Assembly (NCBI RefSeq): GCF_010550695.1
Contig: NZ_JAAGOB010000001.1
Location: 1-64,000, forward strand
Direction: 5' to 3'
DNA length: 64,000 bases
From: Phytoactinopolyspora alkaliphila
Lineage (GTDB): Bacteria > Actinomycetota > Actinomycetes > Jiangellales > Jiangellaceae
The notes under the pieces are model-generated. The model worked only from the letters and a program-made list of their open reading frames with translations, was not told the origin of the DNA and did no database searches. Of the stretch, positions 34,699-44,291 are shown one piece after another. Position numbers and translations under genes: made by a program. Every line of letters starts with the position of its first letter. Within the stretch, counting starts at the first letter, position 1.

Positions 34699-35240
34699 GG
34701 TCGCCGCAGTGGCTGCTGGCGCAGTTGCCGATCGGGATGCTGGACGACGAGTTCTTCGTCCGGTTCACCTCCATCTTCCAGCACGGTGCGGAATCTCTGG
34801 CCGCCGGCGCCGACAACGTCGCCCACATCACCGACGTCACGGTCGCGCCGGACGTGATGGTGCGCTGGCTGGCGTCCTGGATCGGCGTCGACGTGCTGGA
34901 CTCGTCGGTCCCGGACCGAGCGGCCAGGGATGTGGTGCGCGCGTCGGCGGCGACGTTGTCGTTGCGAGGCACGGTCCGTGGCCTGACCCGCACCCTCGAG
35001 ATGCTCAGCGCCGGACCGGCCGAGGTGGTCGACGGCGGTGGCGTCTGGCGCGACGGAGAGTCTCCGGCCGAGCCGGGCTGGGTCCGGATGACGGTCCAGT
35101 CCACCGGATGGCTGAGCGAGGCCGACTTCGCCGGCATCGTCGCCGACGAGGTGCCGGCCCACGTCCGAGGCGAACTGTGGCTCGGGGAGCGGATGATCTG
35201 GTCGAGCGACGGAGGTGTCGATGAGCGCCGAGCCGGCTGA
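34695..35240 (+). CDS. Phage tail protein I-like baseplate component
   Basis: The 181-aa protein matches the P2 tail I / Afp12-like family: QLPIGMLDDEFFVRFTSIF, an intermediate ADNVAHITDVTVAPDVMVRWLASWIGVDVL segment, the RDVVRASAATLSLRGTVRGLTRTLE helix-turn region and GELWLGERMIW. In phages, gpI joins gpJ in the wedge and tail fibres attach nearby. It overlaps the J-like gene (ATGA), and its 3' end contains the start of the zinc-ribbon gene, a 20-bp overlap. Confidence 0.88.
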   Translation: MRSPQWLLAQLPIGMLDDEFFVRFTSIFQHGAESLAAGADNVAHITDVTVAPDVMVRWLASWIGVDVLDSSVPDRAARDVVRASAATLSLRGTVRGLTRTLEMLSAGPAEVVDGGGVWRDGESPAEPGWVRMTVQSTGWLSEADFAGIVADEVPAHVRGELWLGERMIWSSDGGVDERRAG

Positions 35241-35826
35241 TCGGGAGATCCCGATGACGCTGTTCACCGTCTTGCCGGAGAGCGACGGCCAGCCGGTCGA
35301 CCTCGCGCCGTACACGGTGCAGCCGGTCCCCGGCCCGCATGGGGACACGAGCGTGCCGGACGACGACATGCTGCCGCCGCCGGCCGAGAGCGGAGTGGAA
35401 GCGGTGGTCTGTCCGCGCTGTGGCTGGCCAGGGTCAGTGGACGTGGCTCGCCGCGACGCGGACGGCTTCTGCGCGACCTGTGACTATCCGCTCTTCTGGG
35501 CTGTGTCCAAGACCGTGGTGTCTGGGGACCTGCACGCGGACGACGCGCGAAGAAGGCTCCCCGGCACGGTCGGCGCCGAGAGCATCGCCTCCGCGCCGTG
35601 CCCGCATTGCGCCGAGCCGAACCCCCCGCGTGCCGTCGTGTGCTGCCGCTGCGGCAAAGACATGGTCATCCGTCCCGAGCCGGCCGCCGCGCCGCCTCCG
35701 CCGCCACCGACTCCGGACCAGGTTCCGGTCCCGGTGGTGCGGGCGCCGAGGTGGTGGCTCGTGCTGCTGGTGATCGGCATGGTTCTTCTGGCCGCGGCGA
35801 GCATCGCCGTCATTTTCACCGACTGA
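35221..35826 (+). CDS. Tail-anchored zinc-ribbon protein of the CIS operon
   Basis: The 201-aa protein has two zinc-ribbon-like knuckle pairs: CPRCGWPG with CATC (about residues 62-87) and CPHCAEPNP with CCRCGKD (about 124-144). A Pro-rich linker follows, then a single C-terminal helix (WWLVLLVIGMVLLAAASIAVIF) with only two residues after it. That layout predicts a tail-anchored membrane protein with the zinc ribbons in the cytoplasm. The ATG at 35221 has GGAGG five bases upstream. As the last gene of the structural operon, downstream of baseplate genes, it could tether the baseplate to the membrane; this role is inferred. A minus-strand frame overlaps its 3' part. Confidence 0.85.
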   Translation: MSAEPADREIPMTLFTVLPESDGQPVDLAPYTVQPVPGPHGDTSVPDDDMLPPPAESGVEAVVCPRCGWPGSVDVARRDADGFCATCDYPLFWAVSKTVVSGDLHADDARRRLPGTVGAESIASAPCPHCAEPNPPRAVVCCRCGKDMVIRPEPAAAPPPPPPTPDQVPVPVVRAPRWWLVLLVIGMVLLAAASIAVIFTD

Positions 35827-38800
35827 GCCGGGCGGGAACCCCCGGGTCGCGCGTCCTCGGCATCGGACCACCCGCCCTGTCCGTCGGGGAGTGGGTTCTC
35901 CTCGTCGTCGTCGGGAGGTGGGTCTTCTTCGTCCGGGGGTGGGTCTTCGTCGTCGGCAGGTGGGTCCTCGTCGTCCGGGGGTGACTCGACGGACACCGTC
36001 GTGGTCGCCTCGGAGTCCGCGTAGCCCGGCCCGGAGTAGACGGCGCGGACGCTGTGCTCCGTCCCGCCTGCCGGGAAGGTATGGGCGAAGTCCGCCGAAC
36101 CGTCTTCGACCTCGGCGTTGCCGACGGACTCACCGTCCACCGAGAACTCGACCTCCCCGCCGTCGACGGCACCGCCGGCGGATGACACGGACGCGGTAAA
36201 GGTGACCGGTTCGCCGGCGACAGCCGGATCGGGGGAGACGGTGACGGCGGTGGTCGTCGGAGGCGGCGGCTCGAGAACGAACCGTGCGGCGACGTCGCGC
36301 TCACCGCTCGGGACGTCCACCCGCGACGGTTCCACCGACCATCCCGAGGGCGCGTCTTCCGGGAGGTCGACGTCGACCGTGTACTCGTCGTCGTTCTTCA
36401 GATAGACAGTGCTCAACCCGGCGTTGACCAAGAGCTGGTCGGCCAGGACCTCCTGGCTCTGTGAGTCGGCCACCGACACCGAGACGGTGCCCGGCGAGTC
36501 CACCGCGGCCGACCGGACGTCCATGCGTATCCGCACCTCCGCCACGTCGATGACGAGGTCCCGTGTGGTCTCGCCGGGCGGGCCGCTGGTGTGCACACCG
36601 ACATGCCCCTGTGGCCCGGTCAGTATCGCCTCCCAGGTTCCTGCCGGCACCTGCGCGAACGTCGTGGAGTACTCGTCCTCGCCGGCCCGAACGACGGTCT
36701 GTGCCGCCGGTGGGGACTGCCCAGAGCCGTCGGTGGCCACCAAGCGGACCACGGCGCCGGTGAGATCCCAGCCGTTCTCGGCGATCGCGGTGACGGTGAT
36801 CGGTTCCGCCGCCGCGTGCAACACGATGTCGAAGGCGACGATCTGGCCCGCAGCGACGGTGACGGTCCTCGTGGTTGCCGGATACGGCTGGCCGTGGCGA
36901 GGGCGGATGTCGACCACATACGTACCGTCGTTGAGCCCGCTGAACTCGAAGACCGAGCCGGACCGGACCGGGTCGCCGTCCTCCGCCGGGCACAGGCCTT
37001 CGGCGTCGGTCTCGTCGGCCCGGCACAGCCAGGTGTCGACCTCGGCGAGCGGCTCGGCCGGGTGGCTGCCCGCCTGTGCGCCGATGGTGCCCTGGATGGT
37101 GTTCCGCAGCTGTGTCACCGGAACGTTGAACGTGTTCGCCTCACCGGGCTCGGGCCGGATCGTCAGGGTGAGCGGCGCGTAGTTCTCGCCGCTCACGCGC
37201 AACGTCTGCGGAATGGGTGGCACGTCCACGAAGCGGTACTCACCGTCGGGGCAGGAGTCGCCGCCGCAGGGTTGCGCCGGCTGGACCTGCCCGCCGCGCA
37301 GCAGCTCCACCGTCATTCCGGCCAATAGGGTGGGTGGTTCACCATCGGCGCCGGGCACGTACACGTTGACGAAGACCTCGACTGGCTTCGCCTGGACCGC
37401 CAGAACGAAGGGATCGGAGTTCCCGGCGGGATACTCCACCTGGTAGTCGTCGGTGACGTGGACCTCGACCGGCTCGCCCTCGAAGGTGAAGCCGTCGGGC
37501 GGGTCCACCGTGAGCTCCCAGCGGCCCGGGACGAGGCCGGCGACGTCGCGGGTGCCCGTGATGGAGAAGCGACCGCCGCCGCCGGACGAGGCTGAGAACT
37601 CCAGGCCGGACTCGTGCTCGGCTCTGACGGTGGCACCGGCCAGGGGCGTCGACTGGATCTCCCCGTCGACGTCGGTCTGGGCAGTCAGCACGCCCGTGAT
37701 CTCGCCCATCTTCACGAGCTCGACCTGGTAGGCGCCGATCCCGTCGGGAGGCACCGAGAACGGAGATGGTTCTGGTGCCACCACCCCGCCTTCGACGAGA
37801 TGGCCCGCACTGAACTCGCCGAACTCGTACCCGGCTGCCTCGACGCGGATCGTGTACCAGCCGCCGTCGGGCAGCCGGCTGGGCAGGTCGTTGAAAACGG
37901 TACGGTTGGTGCCCGGCTCGGCCGCCCGGGTCTGCTCGGGGACTCCCGTCGCGCTCAGGACGAGCCGCGAGCCGTAGACCGGCTCACCGTCGGCGTTCAC
38001 CGTCTGCACGGCCAGCCCGCCGTCACGCGACAGAACCAGGCCGGTGAGCTCCTGGCGACCGCCCTCGGTGAGCAGGTCGACGGCGAAACTCACCTCGGCG
38101 TCCGCATACCCGGGTCGGCTCAGCCTTGCGGTGTACTCTCCTGGACGGGCGAGAGAGGCGCGAACGCCGCCGGCGTCCTGCCCGCAGTCGTTGGTGTAGT
38201 CCGAGTCCACCCGCTGCCCTGGATCGGACCAGATGAGGCAGCCGGCGGAGGTGAACCGGATCCGGGTGCCTTCCGCACCCGGCGGCGTGTTCGTCAGCGC
38301 TACGGTGGTGGCCGAGAGGTCGGTGTCGGCTTCCGGTACCAGCGCGAGCCGCCCCTTGACCGGGCGTCCCGACGGGGTGAGGTAGACCAAGAGGTCCTGC
38401 TCGTCGGAGACGGTGACGCCGCTGAGCCGGCGCCGTTCGTGCCCCGCCTTGGTGACCACGATATCGACGCGCCCATCGACGATCGGCAGCACCGCCTCGG
38501 GGATATCGCCATCAGCCGGCTCCGGTACGACGGCGAACAGGCCGTCGGCGTCGGTGACGACGCTCGCGGTGTCCTGCACCGGCAGCAGGCCGTTGTAGCC
38601 GACGATCCCAGTGATCTCCACCTTGGCGCCGGCGACACCACGCGGGTCGTCTCCGTCCAGCTCGTGCACGACCTGACCGGTGAAACGCCGCGTCTCCCCG
38701 GTCAGCGTCAGGGCGAGCGGCACCTCGTTGTTCAGCCCGGCGGTGGACTCGACATCGCCGGAGAGAGTCCGAAGCGGATCCGAGCCGGGAATCGACCACC

Positions 38801-41723
38801 CGAACCCGACGCGGTACACCACGCCAGGATCCAGATGGGTGACGAGGTAGACGCCGTCCGCCTCGTCGGAGCGGTCGATGCGCACCTGGTCGGTCATGTC
38901 CTCGTCGCCGGCGGTGACCCGCACCGTGGCCCCGGCGACGGGCTGGGACGCACTCTGGCCGTCGTTGCCCTGGACGGTGATGCGCATCCGCCCGAGGCGG
39001 TTCAGTGTCGCGTCGTAGCGTCGAACGTCCCCTGCCGGCAACGCGATGGTGACCGGGGCGATGCTGCGATACTCCGAGTCTCCGGCCCGGACCGACACCC
39101 GGTAGGACCCAGACGGCAGGCTAGGGATCTCGTAGCCGCCGTTGGGACCGGTGAACGCGCACCACACGCCGTCGGTGATCTCGCAGCGGGGAGCGACCGG
39201 GTCGTCGTCGGTGGGGACACAATCTCCCACGCTGTCCGGGCCGGCCCCCGCCGGTACGGCCACCACGCACGTGCCGTCGGGCACACTTCCGACCCGGGTG
39301 GAGACCGAGCCCACGATCGACGGCGACGGCAGCAACGCTGCGACCGGTGCGGTGACCCGCTGATCCATCGGCACCTCGACGGTCAGCCGTTCCGGCTCGA
39401 AGCCGGGCGCCGAGAACACCAACTCGTAGAGTCCGGGCAGCAGGCCGTCGTCGTCCGGGCCCGGGATCGTGTAGGTGGCGTCCGGCTCGAACTGCGCGGA
39501 CACTTCACGGAGCCGGCCTTCGTCGTCGGCAGCAGCCGTTGTGACGGTCACGAGGCAGTCGTCGTGCTGTCCGGCGCAGACTATCTCGCCGCCACCAGTG
39601 CTCGCGTCCACCACGCGTCCGGTTATCGACGACGTGGCGCTGAGCCCACCACCGGGAATCGGCGTCAGGGCCAGGTCCGAAGTCGTCACCTCGCCGGCGC
39701 TCACCTCCACGCGGGCGTAGCCGGTCAGGTGCCCGAACACCTCCGCGGCGACAATGTAGTCGCCGGCGGCGATGCCGGAGAACCGGTATCGCCCGTCGCC
39801 TGCGCCTGCAGCGCTCATCACCTTGTACGCGACGCCGTCGTCGTCGACGAGGGACAACCCGGCTCCGAGCGGTTCCCCGTCGGCCGTGGTCACCCTGCCC
39901 TGGACCGAACCCCCGGAGGAGGTCAGGCGCATGTCGAGCTGGCGGAGTGCCGTTCCGTCTTGGTGGAACTCCACCCGCCGAGTCTGCTCCTCGTAGCCGT
40001 CGCCGCGGACCGTGACCACGTACGAGCCCGGGCTCGGGAGGTCCGGCAGGGTGAACAGCCCTCGGGGCCCGCTACCGGTCGCCGTGGTGACGGTAGTGGC
40101 CGTGCGGGTGGTCACACCGTCGTCGGCTGTGACCGTGACGCCGCCGAGGCCGCCGATCCGGCCCGTGGTGTCCCGCCCGGTGATCTGCCCGGTCATGGTG
40201 GCCGTTCCCTGGCGCAACTCCAGGTTCTGGCTAGCGGATCCGTCGGCTTCCAGCGCGACCAGCGCCGACGCGGCGCCGAGACCGGCGGCTTCGGCGGTGA
40301 CGAGGTATGTGCTGGGCGTGGACAGCCCGTCCACCGCCCAGGTGCCGACGTCGCCGGTGGTGCTGCTGCTCGTCGTCACGGTGAGCGTACCGTCGGTGAT
40401 GGTGACCTCCGCGCCCCCGACCGGGCCGTCCGGCCCGGTGACCCGGCCGGACACGCGGCCGTCGCCCGGGTCGAGACGCACGGTGAGGGGCTCCGTCATG
40501 GCGGCGACGTCGACGACACGGCGCTCGGTCCGGAATCCGGCCTTGGACAACGTAACGAGGAAGTAGCCGGAGCGGCCGAGACCGGCGACCGCCCAGGCGC
40601 CGTCCTCGTTCGTCACCGTGCTGCGGTGCAGGTCCACGGTGGAGTCCGCCGTCGGCTCGTCCCCGGCCAGTGCCACCTTGGCGTCCGCGCCGGCCTCACC
40701 GAAGGACGACGTCGGCGCGAGCGCCACGGTGACCCCGCCAGGCTGCTCCGCCTCCACCACGCCGCTGATGCGGGTTCCGTCGCCGATCACCTGTGCGTCC
40801 GTGCCACCCTCCTCTCCGCCGGGGTCGCCGGAGCGGGCTGCGCCACCGGACCCGCCGGGGGAGCCGTCACCCGAGACGGCATCACCAAAGTGGCCGCCAT
40901 CAGCGACGGCACTCTGGTCCTCGCCACGGCTCAGCCGCTCGGAGGCCCATGGAATCCCGATCACGGCGGCGGCCGCCCACACGGCCACCACGGTGGCCAG
41001 GGCGAGGACCTTGCGCCAGCCTGGCCCGAACACCGGGCGGACGGCGAGCACCCCACGCGCGGTGGCCGGTGCTTGGGCGCCGTGGGTGGAGACGCTGTAG
41101 GTGTGGCGCACCGGGTGCCCGAGCATCCGGATCCTGCGGCCGCGGACACGGGCTTTGACGGTGCGAGTCCCGTGTGGCGGGACCTCGACGCTGGTTGTCC
41201 GGCACGACGCCCGCATGCCCGGCGGGGAGGTCACTTCGATTCCGGTTCGCACCGGCGCGGCGCCGGAGTTGGCCAGGACGATTCTCACCCGGCGGCCACG
41301 AGAGGTCCGCACCTCCGCCGGATCGATCGACACCGTCACTGATCCAGGCTGGCCCACAGTGAGCACCGACTCTGCGACGGCTGCCGGTGCCGTCGACGCA
41401 CCCGATCCGGGGTCCGTGCACTGGGCCGTGACGACAAAGGGGTACCGGGCAGCCACGGCGCCGGCCGCCGGGTGAAGGATCAGTTCCACGGACGCTGCGG
41501 TCATCGGCGGCAGATCGAGGACGCGTGCCGGTCCTGGCACCCAGGCCGAATCCAGCCCGATCACGCAGAGCGTCACGCTGCGAGGCGCCGGTGCGTCGTG
41601 GTGTACTCGCAGCCGCAGCGCTGCGGGCTGCCCGGCAGCGCTCTGGGGCAGGTGCAACACTTCGATGACGGGGGGAGCTTCCCCGTCGGGTCGCCGGTTG
41701 TCCGAGCGGAGCGCTTCGCTCAT
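35484..41723 (-). CDS. Giant single-pass membrane protein with carboxypeptidase-regulatory-like repeats
   Basis: The open frame encodes 2,079 residues. Residues 1-235 form two Ig-like beta domains without a signal peptide. After GWRKVL a transmembrane helix follows (LATVVAVWAAAAVIGIPWA, about 240-259), giving N-in/C-out topology. The outside part carries an acidic Gly/Ser stretch, then about 15 successive beta-sandwich units of the carboxypeptidase-regulatory type (SGRVTGPDGPVGGAEVTI, MTGQITGRDTTGRIGGLGGV, VQGRVTTADGEPL and so on). Towards the end there is a bacterial Ig-like unit (TTAVTVSPDPAVAGEPVTFTA) and an Asp/Pro-rich tail (PPDDEDPPADDEDPPP). The last 115 or so codons overlap the zinc-ribbon gene antisense and are probably not native, so the true end is likely near 35.8 kb. 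It is coupled to the preceding paralogue by a 4-bp overlap. Confidence 0.88.
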   Translation of the reverse strand: MSEALRSDNRRPDGEAPPVIEVLHLPQSAAGQPAALRLRVHHDAPAPRSVTLCVIGLDSAWVPGPARVLDLPPMTAASVELILHPAAGAVAARYPFVVTAQCTDPGSGASTAPAAVAESVLTVGQPGSVTVSIDPAEVRTSRGRRVRIVLANSGAAPVRTGIEVTSPPGMRASCRTTSVEVPPHGTRTVKARVRGRRIRMLGHPVRHTYSVSTHGAQAPATARGVLAVRPVFGPGWRKVLALATVVAVWAAAAVIGIPWASERLSRGEDQSAVADGGHFGDAVSGDGSPGGSGGAARSGDPGGEEGGTDAQVIGDGTRISGVVEAEQPGGVTVALAPTSSFGEAGADAKVALAGDEPTADSTVDLHRSTVTNEDGAWAVAGLGRSGYFLVTLSKAGFRTERRVVDVAAMTEPLTVRLDPGDGRVSGRVTGPDGPVGGAEVTITDGTLTVTTSSSTTGDVGTWAVDGLSTPSTYLVTAEAAGLGAASALVALEADGSASQNLELRQGTATMTGQITGRDTTGRIGGLGGVTVTADDGVTTRTATTVTTATGSGPRGLFTLPDLPSPGSYVVTVRGDGYEEQTRRVEFHQDGTALRQLDMRLTSSGGSVQGRVTTADGEPLGAGLSLVDDDGVAYKVMSAAGAGDGRYRFSGIAAGDYIVAAEVFGHLTGYARVEVSAGEVTTSDLALTPIPGGGLSATSSITGRVVDASTGGGEIVCAGQHDDCLVTVTTAAADDEGRLREVSAQFEPDATYTIPGPDDDGLLPGLYELVFSAPGFEPERLTVEVPMDQRVTAPVAALLPSPSIVGSVSTRVGSVPDGTCVVAVPAGAGPDSVGDCVPTDDDPVAPRCEITDGVWCAFTGPNGGYEIPSLPSGSYRVSVRAGDSEYRSIAPVTIALPAGDVRRYDATLNRLGRMRITVQGNDGQSASQPVAGATVRVTAGDEDMTDQVRIDRSDEADGVYLVTHLDPGVVYRVGFGWSIPGSDPLRTLSGDVESTAGLNNEVPLALTLTGETRRFTGQVVHELDGDDPRGVAGAKVEITGIVGYNGLLPVQDTASVVTDADGLFAVVPEPADGDIPEAVLPIVDGRVDIVVTKAGHERRRLSGVTVSDEQDLLVYLTPSGRPVKGRLALVPEADTDLSATTVALTNTPPGAEGTRIRFTSAGCLIWSDPGQRVDSDYTNDCGQDAGGVRASLARPGEYTARLSRPGYADAEVSFAVDLLTEGGRQELTGLVLSRDGGLAVQTVNADGEPVYGSRLVLSATGVPEQTRAAEPGTNRTVFNDLPSRLPDGGWYTIRVEAAGYEFGEFSAGHLVEGGVVAPEPSPFSVPPDGIGAYQVELVKMGEITGVLTAQTDVDGEIQSTPLAGATVRAEHESGLEFSASSGGGGRFSITGTRDVAGLVPGRWELTVDPPDGFTFEGEPVEVHVTDDYQVEYPAGNSDPFVLAVQAKPVEVFVNVYVPGADGEPPTLLAGMTVELLRGGQVQPAQPCGGDSCPDGEYRFVDVPPIPQTLRVSGENYAPLTLTIRPEPGEANTFNVPVTQLRNTIQGTIGAQAGSHPAEPLAEVDTWLCRADETDAEGLCPAEDGDPVRSGSVFEFSGLNDGTYVVDIRPRHGQPYPATTRTVTVAAGQIVAFDIVLHAAAEPITVTAIAENGWDLTGAVVRLVATDGSGQSPPAAQTVVRAGEDEYSTTFAQVPAGTWEAILTGPQGHVGVHTSGPPGETTRDLVIDVAEVRIRMDVRSAAVDSPGTVSVSVADSQSQEVLADQLLVNAGLSTVYLKNDDEYTVDVDLPEDAPSGWSVEPSRVDVPSGERDVAARFVLEPPPPTTTAVTVSPDPAVAGEPVTFTASVSSAGGAVDGGEVEFSVDGESVGNAEVEDGSADFAHTFPAGGTEHSVRAVYSGPGYADSEATTTVSVESPPDDEDPPADDEDPPPDEEDPPPDDDEENPLPDGQGGWSDAEDARPGGSRPAQSVKMTAMLAAARRTMPITSSTSHHLGARTTGTGTWSGVGGGGGGAAAGSGRMTMSLPQRQHTTARGGFGSAQCGHGAEAMLSAPTVPGSLLRASSACRSPDTTVLDTAQKSG

Positions 41724-44290
41724 TGCCACTCACCGTCGCCTGTCTGGCCGCCTCGTGCGGTCAGTTGCACGGTCGCGGCTTCACTGAGATCCAACGTGAT
41801 GGGACCGGACGCGGCTATCGGGGCGCCTGCTTCCTGGAGCCGGACGTCGGCGATGTAGTGCTCGGGCGCGTCGAGGTCGGCGAACACGACCCGGCCGGCT
41901 TCGTCGGCGCGTGCAGACGTCACCGCGGCGGCGGACGTCGTGTACTCGGTGGCCCGGTACAGCGTGACCAGCGCGCCGCGCAGCGGGCCTTCGTCACCGA
42001 TGACCGTGACGGTGATCGACGCGGGTGCCGGAAGCTGGAGATCGACCGACCGATCGACGCCGGCTTCGAGCGTCACAGTCGAGGACGCAGGCGTCGAACC
42101 GGTGCGCGCGGCCGTCACGGTGTACGTCCCCGGCGGCAGCTGGTCGATGCTGAACCGGCCGACGTCGTCGGCGGGCTGCGACGCGGTCGTCACGACGTAC
42201 TCGTCGGGTCCGGAGACGGCGGTGACCACGACATTGCCCGCAGGTTCGACGCTGCCGTCGACGGCGTCGCGCAGGGAGATCCGTCCGGTCAAGTTCGAAC
42301 CCGCTGCCCGCATCACGACCCGGACGCCGGACTCGCGGTCGCCGCCGGAGGTGATCCGGCCGTACTGGTCGAGGCCGACCTGGATGGTCTGGTCCTCGAG
42401 GTCGGAACGGGAGAACGTCACGGTGTACGTGCTCGGCACCGCGAGCCCACTCACCCGCCACGCCCCGGCGGTACCGTCGCCGGCGCTCTGCGTCACTGTG
42501 CTCACGCTGGTCGAACCATCGCTGACGGTGACGTCGACTCCGCTGGCCGGCACGTCGCCGGGCGTCTCGAACGCCTGGCCGAACAGCTCGCCGGCGTCGG
42601 AGCCGAGTGTGACGGAGACACCGGTGAGCTGCTGACCGGCCGCCAGGTTGACCGTGAGCGTCTCGGGTGCGTGCCCGGCAGCGCCGACGGTGAGCGTGTA
42701 GGTGCCGGGAGTCGGCAGGTCCCGGAGAGTAAATGCGCCGATATCGTCCTCCGTGAGCGACACGGTGCGGCCGACGGACTCACCCGCCGACGCGGAGATG
42801 TCGGCGCCGCCGATCGGACCGTCGGCGCCGCGGACGTCCCCGGCGATCAGGCCATCACCGGAACGCAGCCTGATCTTGATGCCGGTGCGCTCCTCCCCGG
42901 GGGCGAGGTCGATCCGCTGGACCTCGGTGGCGAATCCAGTCTTGGTCACGGTGAGGTCGTAGACCGCAGGCGAGGGCACGTCGGGGATCTCAAACGAACC
43001 GTCGGAACCGACCGGGACGGTCCGGATGACGGCCCCCTCCGCGGAAGACCGCCGGTCCTCGGCGTCGGCGGTACCGGATACCTCGCCCCGCCGGGCGTCC
43101 TCGCCGAGCTCGTCGAGGGGAATCTGCACGGAGATCGTGGCGGCCGACACGTCGTCGCCTTCCACGGTGCCGGCGAGGGTCGCCGGCAAGCCGCCGAGCG
43201 CGGCGTCGACGTCGTCGTGGTCCTGGCCCGGCGCCACCTCGACCGGTTCCGCATCGCCGCTGTCCGGCGAGCCGGGGTACCAGATCTCGGAGTACCCGGC
43301 GCCGTGGAAGCGGAGAAGGTACGCGCCTTCGCCCAGGCCCTCGATCGTGTACCGGCCTTCGTCACCGGTAGCCGTCGTGGCCACGGGCCCAGCAGGGTCC
43401 CGCTGGTCGAAGGCTTCCACGGTTACGCCCGCGACCGGGTCGCCCGTCGTGATGAGCCGGACCGTCCCGGACACGGCGGCCGGCGACGCGCCGTCCGCGT
43501 CGCGCGCCTGGGCGACCTGGATCGCGAGGTCGCGGTCGGCCGCCGACTGGCTCACCACGCCGGACATCGCCGTGGTGATCATCAAGGCGAAGATCGTGAT
43601 GGCGGCCAGCAGCCCGACCAGTGATATCGCACCGCGGCTCAGCACCGCCCGCTGGACGAAACTGCCGTGTGCCTGAGGGTCACCGGCCGGGGCGGCGCCC
43701 GGCGCCCGTTCGGGTTCCAGGCGGACACCCAAGGGGCGGACCACCGGTGAGCCCAGCAGCGGCCGCCGCGCCCGGACCTCCATCCGGGCGCTGATGGTCT
43801 CCTTCGGGGCCAGCTCGACCGTCGCCGGAGCGAACCGGAAACGGATCCGGTCCTCCGGATCGGACCCGGCGAACACGCCATTGAACGCCGTGTTGCCGGT
43901 GTTCTGCACAGTGACACCGAAGGACGCCCGGCGTCCGGCGCTGACGGTGACCGGGTCGAGGGTGACGGCGGTGGCCGGCACCTCGGCTACGTGCAGTTCC
44001 AGCTCGTCGACCGTGGTGCGGAAAGGCGGCGTCTTCTCCCGCACCTGTACCGCCATCCGGCGAACGCCGGATCCGAGATCCGCGGGCGTCGTCAACGTGA
44101 TGGTCACGGTGGTGGTGCTGCCGGGAAAGAGCGTCGGGGCGGCATCGTCGACCGCCACCCAATCCGGATCCGCGCCGAGGACCTGGATCGCGTAGCCGCT
44201 GATGATCTCGCTGGTGTTGGTGATCTGGACGGTGAGCCTGGACTGTTCACCCGTGACTTCGATGATCCGTGGCTCGACGACGACCCGCAT
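41720..44290 (-). CDS. Single-pass membrane protein with carboxypeptidase-regulatory-like repeats (paralogue 2)
   Basis: The 856-aa protein has the same plan as its neighbours. Two N-terminal Ig-like domains (VVVEPRIIEVTGEQSRLTVQ onward, and VTLDPVTVSAGRRASFGVTV, residues 1-195) precede one transmembrane helix (ISLVGLLAAITIFALMITTA, about 222-241). About six repeats follow, each of the form SGTVRLITTGDPVAGVTVEA to YLLRFHGAGYSEIWYPGSPD. The basic residues before the helix (QRAVLSRG) predict a cytoplasmic N-terminus. It starts one base after the upstream paralogue stop and overlaps the giant gene by 4 bp. No enzyme motif is seen. Confidence 0.9.
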   Translation of the reverse strand: MRVVVEPRIIEVTGEQSRLTVQITNTSEIISGYAIQVLGADPDWVAVDDAAPTLFPGSTTTVTITLTTPADLGSGVRRMAVQVREKTPPFRTTVDELELHVAEVPATAVTLDPVTVSAGRRASFGVTVQNTGNTAFNGVFAGSDPEDRIRFRFAPATVELAPKETISARMEVRARRPLLGSPVVRPLGVRLEPERAPGAAPAGDPQAHGSFVQRAVLSRGAISLVGLLAAITIFALMITTAMSGVVSQSAADRDLAIQVAQARDADGASPAAVSGTVRLITTGDPVAGVTVEAFDQRDPAGPVATTATGDEGRYTIEGLGEGAYLLRFHGAGYSEIWYPGSPDSGDAEPVEVAPGQDHDDVDAALGGLPATLAGTVEGDDVSAATISVQIPLDELGEDARRGEVSGTADAEDRRSSAEGAVIRTVPVGSDGSFEIPDVPSPAVYDLTVTKTGFATEVQRIDLAPGEERTGIKIRLRSGDGLIAGDVRGADGPIGGADISASAGESVGRTVSLTEDDIGAFTLRDLPTPGTYTLTVGAAGHAPETLTVNLAAGQQLTGVSVTLGSDAGELFGQAFETPGDVPASGVDVTVSDGSTSVSTVTQSAGDGTAGAWRVSGLAVPSTYTVTFSRSDLEDQTIQVGLDQYGRITSGGDRESGVRVVMRAAGSNLTGRISLRDAVDGSVEPAGNVVVTAVSGPDEYVVTTASQPADDVGRFSIDQLPPGTYTVTAARTGSTPASSTVTLEAGVDRSVDLQLPAPASITVTVIGDEGPLRGALVTLYRATEYTTSAAAVTSARADEAGRVVFADLDAPEHYIADVRLQEAGAPIAASGPITLDLSEAATVQLTARGGQTGDGEWQ

Positions 44291-44291
44291 G

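Noticed and set aside
23199-35826. Prophage with contractile tail
   Set aside because: No capsid, terminase, portal, integrase or lysis genes are present; AAA+ ATPase, DUF4255, DUF4280 and DUF4157 genes mark a CIS locus.
37614-41342. 1,242-codon plus-strand frame opposite the giant membrane-protein gene
   Set aside because: The minus strand encodes regular beta repeats and a membrane helix with proper overlaps to neighbours; the plus frame has no recognisable domain.
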